Source: JAEWSN01 sp942493335 (GTDB lineage Bacteria > Bacillota > Clostridia > DSM-8532). From it: 64,000 nucleotides of DNA. The DNA is taken from positions 3,100,001 to 3,164,000 of the forward strand of contig OW818693.1 in NCBI GenBank assembly GCA_942493335.1, in the 5' to 3' direction. A program made the position numbers and the translations under genes. Every line of letters starts with the position of its first letter. The first letter of the stretch is position 1. Under the pieces are notes generated by a model, which did no database searches, was not told the DNA's origin, and saw only the letters and a list, made by a program, of their open reading frames with translations. Of the stretch, positions 59,662 to 64,000 are shown piece by piece.

Positions 59662-60994
59662 GTCCGAAGGGGATATCAATCTTGGCGACCGGCGAGTGCG
59701 ATGGCAGGATGAACACCTGAGCGCCGAAACCCTTGCGTTGCTGGAAGCAGATGCAGGATGTTTCCTGCATCAGTCCTTGTCGACGCCATGCCTCAACACC
59801 GTCGAAAGCGTCGATGGCATCTATCTGTATGATGGTGAAGGCAGAAGGTATATGGACTTTCATGGAAACGGAGCGCATCAGGTAGGTTACAGGAATCGAG
59901 CCGTTCTGGACGGAATTCATGCGCAGCTGGAATCCCTTGCATTCATTCCAAGACGCTATACCCATGAGATTGCCGTAAAGGCCGCGCAGAAGCTCATCGA
60001 GCGTACCGGAGGCGAGTTGACAAGAGTGCTGTTTACGCCAAGCGGGTCGCTTTCCATCGGTCTTGCGCTGAAGATCATCCGAAAGGCGACCGGAAGACAC
60101 AAAACCATCTCCTTATGGGATTCCTTTCATGGAGCCGGGTTGGACGCCATTTCCGTCGGCGGTGAAAAGATGTTCCGCAGCCATATCGGTCCGTTGCTTC
60201 CGGGAGCCGGGCATGTCATGCCATACAATTCATACCGCTGTGTGTTTGGCAATTGCGACGATTGCGGCATGAAGTGCCTCGATTACCTCGATTATGTGCT
60301 GGAGCGTGAAGGGGATGTGGGCGCTGTCCTGATGGAACCGATCCGCGCGACGGATGTTCATGTACCGCCAGTATCCTATTTTTTGCGGTTGCGGGAAATA
60401 TGCGACAGGCATTGTGTGCTACTGGTTTTTGATGAGATTCCAACGGCATTCGGCAGGACAGGCAGCTTTTTTGTGCACCAGCGCGTTGGGATCACACCGG
60501 ATATCCTCATCATTGGGAAGGGAATCGGGGCCGGCGTGATTCCGATCTCGGCAGTATTGACGAAAGAAGAACTCAATATCGGACAGGATGTGGCACTCGG
60601 GCATTATACGCATGAAAAGAGCGCGTTGGGATGCAGGGCCATACTTGAAACCATCGACTACATCGATCGGCATAACTTGATGGAGCATGTCGGTGATTTG
60701 GCGCGATTGTTGATCGATGAACTGGAAATGCTGAAGCGCAGGCATCCCCTGATCGGTGATGTCAGGATTGCCGGGATTCTTTTTGCCATTGAGCTTGTGA
60801 CCGACAGGGTAACGAAGGAAAAGGCGTCCAACCATGCGGAAAGCATGCTGTACGCCTGTCTGTCGAAGGGACTTAGCTTCAAGGTGTCTCAAGGCAATAT
60901 ACTCACGTTCGGTCCACCGCTCGTCATCACGAAGGAGGAGCTGCTTGAAGCTCTGCGCGTGATAGATGAATGTCTGTATGAAATCGGCGGATGA
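59645..60994 (+). CDS. pbfA: Class III PLP enzyme, probable (R)-1-hydroxy-2-aminoethylphosphonate ammonia-lyase (PbfA-like)
   Basis: A 449-residue class III aminotransferase-fold protein. The N-terminus SEGDINLGDRRVRWQDEHL followed by FLHQSLSTPCL (40-50) and DFHGNGAHQVGY (71-82) is characteristic of the phosphonate-linked PbfA group, not of ordinary aminotransferases. PLP contacts are SFHGAG, Asp263 in VFDEIPTAFGRTG and the Schiff-base Lys292 in IIGKGIGAG. A Cys cluster (CVFGNCDDCGMKC, 199-211) may bind metal. PbfA is known to convert (R)-1-hydroxy-2-aminoethylphosphonate to phosphonoacetaldehyde and ammonia, feeding PhnX. The overlap with phnX supports this pathway; a PhnW-like transaminase role is the main alternative. 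Confidence 0.78.
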   Translation: MEASYRSEGDINLGDRRVRWQDEHLSAETLALLEADAGCFLHQSLSTPCLNTVESVDGIYLYDGEGRRYMDFHGNGAHQVGYRNRAVLDGIHAQLESLAFIPRRYTHEIAVKAAQKLIERTGGELTRVLFTPSGSLSIGLALKIIRKATGRHKTISLWDSFHGAGLDAISVGGEKMFRSHIGPLLPGAGHVMPYNSYRCVFGNCDDCGMKCLDYLDYVLEREGDVGAVLMEPIRATDVHVPPVSYFLRLREICDRHCVLLVFDEIPTAFGRTGSFFVHQRVGITPDILIIGKGIGAGVIPISAVLTKEELNIGQDVALGHYTHEKSALGCRAILETIDYIDRHNLMEHVGDLARLLIDELEMLKRRHPLIGDVRIAGILFAIELVTDRVTKEKASNHAESMLYACLSKGLSFKVSQGNILTFGPPLVITKEELLEALRVIDECLYEIGG

Positions 60995-61073
60995 GCCGGT
61001 CTCCTGTTGGGTTCAAAGCCGTCGACCCGGTTGCTTGTTTCACGAGCTGCCGGACCATGGTCTGAATCCACCG

Positions 61074-61102
61074 TTGACACCTACGCGCAGATGTATTAGA
61101 GT
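61074..61102 (+). promoter_or_regulatory. Probable promoter of the HelD-like gene
   Basis: TTGACA (61074-61079) and TAGAGT (61097-61102) are 17 bases apart. The start codon is 228 bases further on, leaving a long GC-rich leader in which I see no gene. The 335-base interval after the PbfA-like gene has no clear terminator. Confidence 0.5.
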
Positions 61103-61329
61103 ATGATTCCACCATCCATCCCGACCCGCCTGCTCCGCCGCGCCTGGGATGGATCCCGTGCCTCCACACCTGCATGCGAAACGGTGCAAGGTCGTGTGGA
61201 ATACCCGGAACCAAACCGCCGCATTCGCCGTATCCGGTCCGGGACCTCCCGGGGGGTGGCAAATGCGGCCGTTGCGACGTCCGGGGATACCGAAGCCCGT
61301 TACCGGATGCACCACACTCAGGAGGAATC

Positions 61330-63822
61330 ATGCCGGAAAAGCAGAACCAGCCTGCCGCTCTCAATGCCGAAGCGTTATCTACCACTCTCAATGCCAAAGT
61401 TCTATCCGCCATTCCCGTTGTCGAAACCCCAACGGCCACACCCGGCGCCGAAGCCCATTGCGCCACATCCAAAGCTGAAGCGCTTTCCGCCACGCCTGCA
61501 AAAGTCGCTTCAGAACCTGAAACCGCGCCCCTCCGCCGTCATCCCGATTGGGAACCCGAAGTCGAACACATGCGCTATACGCTGGACCTCGTTGGCCAGT
61601 CCCTTCAGGAATCCGAGAAGATCAAACACGGCATCGACAATGAAGTCAAACGTCTGCAGGAAACCGGCGACCCGGACTCTTCCATCGACTATGTCGACCT
61701 GTCCGTGAATCTGCTCATCCAGGGATCGCTCGATCTCAAGCTCCGCAATCTCCAGGAAGCCTCCCGCAAGCCGTATTTCGCGCGCGTGGACTTTCAGGAG
61801 GACGGCTCCGACCATACCGAGAAATATTACATCGGAAAGATGGTCCTCATCCGGGAAGACGACATGCGGCCGGTCATCATCGACTGGCGCGCGCCCGTGG
61901 CTTCCCTCTATTACGAGGAACGGCTCGGCGACGCCCATTATCTTGCGCCTCGCGGAGATGTGAAGGGGCAGATGTCCCTCAAGCGCCAATACACCATCGA
62001 GAACGCGGAGATGCAGAATCTCTTCGACATCGACATCACCACGAACGACACGTTTCTCCAGTCGTACCTCGGCGCCAATGCGGACAACCGCCTGAAAGAC
62101 ATCGTCTCGACGATTCAGGCGGAGCAGAACCGGATCATCCGCGCCGACATGTGGACGCCGCTCATCGTGCAGGGCGCAGCCGGTTCCGGCAAGACCACCA
62201 TCGCACTGCACCGAATCGCCTACCTGGTCTATACGCATGAGAAAACCTTCAAACCGGAAGCGTTCATGATCATCGCACCGAACACATTGTTCCTGAACTA
62301 CATCTCGGAAATCCTCCCGGAACTCGGCGTCGACCGGGTGCGGCAGACCACCTTCGAGGATTTTGCGATGGATCTCATTGGGAAGCGGTTCAAGCTGCGC
62401 GATCCGAACGAGAAGCTGATGGTGCTCGCGGAAAACAAGGATCCGGTCTGGGCGCACCGTCTGGCCGAGGCTTCCCGCCTGAAGGCATCCACCCGCTACA
62501 AGGTGCTGCTGGACCGGTTCATGGACGAGATGGAAAAGGAAATGCTGCCGGATCGGGACTTTTCGATTCTTGGCGAAGTCCTGATGTCCCGCGCCGAACT
62601 GGTGAAACTTTTCACCGTGGAGTACCGCCGCTGGCCGGTGAAGAACCGGCTCGAGGAACTGAAGAAACACATGGTCACCGCCGCGAAGCGCAGGAAGAAC
62701 GCACTGGCTGCGAAGGTGGAGCGGGACTGTCAGCTTCTCATCGAGAAGATCAAGGCGGGAGAAGGATCGGAAACGGACAAAAGGCTCCAGATCATCGAAG
62801 CCTACGATGACCGCGACCAGCGCCACAAGACCCTGCAGAAGGACGTTTCGCGGATCATCAGCGACCATCTTTCCGGCATCATGAAGCCGCAGGCGTTCGA
62901 CTGGTACAAGCGTTTTGTCGAGTGGCTCGCGGAAAACGCGGCGGACGCGGATGAGGCCTTTGTGGCCGAATGGTCCGCCAAGGTGCTGGCCGACAAGAAG
63001 ATCGAGCTGGAGGACCTGGCACCGCTCATCCACCTGCGATACAGGGTGCACGGACTGGACGAGAAAATCCCCGTCCGCCATATTGTTGTCGACGAAGCGC
63101 AGGATTTCAGCGCATTCCAGTTCGACGTGATACGCCGGATCGTCCCGGACAGCTCGTTCACGATTCTCGGCGACTTGTGCCAGGGCATCCATTCCTACCG
63201 AAGCCTGTCGAATTGGCAGGAAATCCAGGAACAGGTCTTCCACGACCGCCGCAGCGAAGTGCTGACGCTCGAACAAAGCTACCGCACCACGGTGGAAATC
63301 ATGGATGCCGCCAACCTCGTGGCGGAACGGATGAACATCCCAGGCGTGAAGAAGGCCATTCCGGTCATCCGGCACGGAGAAGTCGTCACGGTGCGGATGC
63401 ATGGGCCGGAAGATGCGGGAAAGCCGATTGCCGGCATCATCTCCGCGCGGATGAAGGAACTGATGGGCAAGGGCATGAAGCTGCTGGCCGTCATCGGGAA
63501 GACGCTGGAGGAATGCCGGGACCTGCACAAGCTGCTGGTAAAGGACATTCCGGAGCTTCGCCTCATAACGGGAGCGGAAGGGGAATATGGCGGCGGCGTG
63601 ATGGTCGTGCCTGCGCATCTGTCCAAGGGGCTCGAGTTCGACGGCGTCATCCTCGCGGATGCAAGTGCCTCGCGGTACACCGAGAACCTCATTGACGCGA
63701 AACTTCTGTATGTGGCGCTGACCCGCGCCATGCACGTTCTGGACATCCACTCGTTCGGGGAGCCATCCCCGCTGCTGGCGGGGCTGCCTGTTGAAGAAGT
63801 GAAACCCGGCGAATGCATATAG
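61330..63822 (+). CDS. HelD-like UvrD/Rep-family helicase
   Basis: An 830-residue superfamily 1 ATPase. Residues 1-60 are a low-complexity Ala/Glu/Thr stretch with repeats of the type (N/K)AEALS. A coiled-coil region, LQESEKIKHGIDNEVKRLQE, follows, as in HelD. Walker A is GAAGSGKTT (about 282), Walker B is VVDEAQDFSAFQ (about 587), and later motifs are LEQSYRTT, VPAHLSKGLEFDGV and LYVALTRAMHVL. In Bacillus, HelD binds RNA polymerase and recycles stalled complexes; the same role is likely here. AGGAGGAATC precedes ATG 61330. Length fits the 770-residue family plus the extra N-terminus. Confidence 0.9.
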   Translation: MPEKQNQPAALNAEALSTTLNAKVLSAIPVVETPTATPGAEAHCATSKAEALSATPAKVASEPETAPLRRHPDWEPEVEHMRYTLDLVGQSLQESEKIKHGIDNEVKRLQETGDPDSSIDYVDLSVNLLIQGSLDLKLRNLQEASRKPYFARVDFQEDGSDHTEKYYIGKMVLIREDDMRPVIIDWRAPVASLYYEERLGDAHYLAPRGDVKGQMSLKRQYTIENAEMQNLFDIDITTNDTFLQSYLGANADNRLKDIVSTIQAEQNRIIRADMWTPLIVQGAAGSGKTTIALHRIAYLVYTHEKTFKPEAFMIIAPNTLFLNYISEILPELGVDRVRQTTFEDFAMDLIGKRFKLRDPNEKLMVLAENKDPVWAHRLAEASRLKASTRYKVLLDRFMDEMEKEMLPDRDFSILGEVLMSRAELVKLFTVEYRRWPVKNRLEELKKHMVTAAKRRKNALAAKVERDCQLLIEKIKAGEGSETDKRLQIIEAYDDRDQRHKTLQKDVSRIISDHLSGIMKPQAFDWYKRFVEWLAENAADADEAFVAEWSAKVLADKKIELEDLAPLIHLRYRVHGLDEKIPVRHIVVDEAQDFSAFQFDVIRRIVPDSSFTILGDLCQGIHSYRSLSNWQEIQEQVFHDRRSEVLTLEQSYRTTVEIMDAANLVAERMNIPGVKKAIPVIRHGEVVTVRMHGPEDAGKPIAGIISARMKELMGKGMKLLAVIGKTLEECRDLHKLLVKDIPELRLITGAEGEYGGGVMVVPAHLSKGLEFDGVILADASASRYTENLIDAKLLYVALTRAMHVLDIHSFGEPSPLLAGLPVEEVKPGECI

Positions 63823-63882
63823 CTGTCCCCGCTGCTTGCTGGGCTGCCGGTTGAAGCTGTCAAAGCAGAAGCCGTTTCATAA
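63823..63882 (+). repeat. In-frame duplicate of the HelD-like C-terminal tail after the stop codon
   Basis: After the TAG at 63820-63822 the same frame continues for 19 codons, LSPLLAGLPVEAVKAEAVS, to TAA at 63880-63882. This repeats the tail before the stop (PSPLLAGLPVEEVK). It indicates a tandem duplication with one copy now outside the gene, or a stop codon gained within a longer tail. Confidence 0.7.
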
Positions 63883-63913
63883 GTTTTCTCCTTTACTTGA
63901 AGAGCTGCCCGTT

Positions 63914-63941
63914 TTGCAAAACAGCCCGGACCCGCTATAAT
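63914..63941 (+). promoter_or_regulatory. Promoter at the right edge, pointing out of the window
   Basis: TTGCAA (63914-63919) and a perfect TATAAT (63936-63941) are 16 bases apart. Transcription would start near 63948 and leave the window. TTGATGCC (63959-63966) and GGCATCAA (63980-63987) form an 8-base stem within the first transcribed bases, so the transcript may begin with a structured leader or an RNA gene. Confidence 0.65.
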
Positions 63942-64000
63942 GGGAGCAGGTGAACGCGTTGATGCCGTGCCGGCTGGCTGGCATCAAACCGCGTCAAGAC

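Noticed and set aside
61510..63750. A 746-codon open frame antisense to the HelD-like gene
   Set aside because: The sense strand has all helicase motifs and a strong ribosome site. The antisense frame is a GC-rich shadow with no recognisable domain.

Overview
The window looks like a chromosomal segment of an anaerobic, GC-rich member of the Bacillota. Evidence: AGGAGG-type ribosome binding sites before almost every gene, lipoprotein solute-binding proteins paired with LplB/LplC-type permeases and an AraC-type membrane sensor, a B12-dependent (class II) ribonucleotide reductase, a family II pyrophosphatase with CBS and DRTGG domains, a CarD-like regulator and a WapA-like RHS surface toxin. I could not fix the genus. 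No tRNA, rRNA, CRISPR array or transposase gene was found.

Region 1 (1-6.0 kb): a minus-strand run of hydrolases (carboxylesterase B, short-chain dehydrogenase, ThuA-like protein, two tandem paralogous esterases), with a divergent LysR regulator next to inverted and direct repeats. Region 2 (6.3-16.6 kb): a NarL-type two-component pair, then a sugar-type ABC system made of an AraC membrane sensor, two paralogous solute-binding lipoproteins and two permeases with no ATPase. A ~100-bp repeat with CAATTG-centred inverted arms lies both upstream of the esterases and upstream of the histidine kinase. Region 3 (17.0-29.7 kb): housekeeping and miscellaneous genes: HtrA protease, pyrophosphatase, a cysteine-rich protein of unknown function coupled to an MFS exporter, NrdJ interrupted by an intein directly before its predicted catalytic cysteine, a CarD-like protein, a NIF3-like protein and a MATE transporter. 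Region 4 (30.0-35.7 kb): a cyclic-di-GMP gene pair (EAL phosphodiesterase, then diguanylate cyclase), an EFR1-type flavodoxin/ferredoxin, a MarR regulator with two operator-like palindromes and a small Ntn hydrolase.

Region 5 (35.9-52.1 kb): a polymorphic-toxin locus. A 3,286-residue RHS protein (signal peptide, fibronectin III domains, parallel beta-helix, YD repeats, RHS core) carries one C-terminal tip and is followed by an immunity candidate. Behind it are an orphan tip with its immunity candidate, a 5'-truncated second RHS core with a third tip and immunity candidate, and an RHS scar. Long near-identical direct repeats could allow the tips to be swapped. The tips and immunity genes are clearly AT-richer than the rest of the window.

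Region 6 (52.4-61.0 kb): an eight-gene plus-strand operon that appears to serve organophosphonate use. It holds a DeoR regulator, a PHP-family phosphoesterase, a complete MalEFGK/Ugp-type ABC importer, phosphonoacetaldehyde hydrolase (PhnX) and a class III PLP enzyme resembling PbfA ((R)-1-hydroxy-2-aminoethylphosphonate ammonia-lyase). The transaminase PhnW and classical phosphonate transporters are absent, so the operon may take up a hydroxylated or esterified aminoethylphosphonate. Region 7 (61.0-64.0 kb): a HelD-like helicase, an in-frame duplicate of its C-terminal tail just past the stop codon, and a promoter pointing out of the window.
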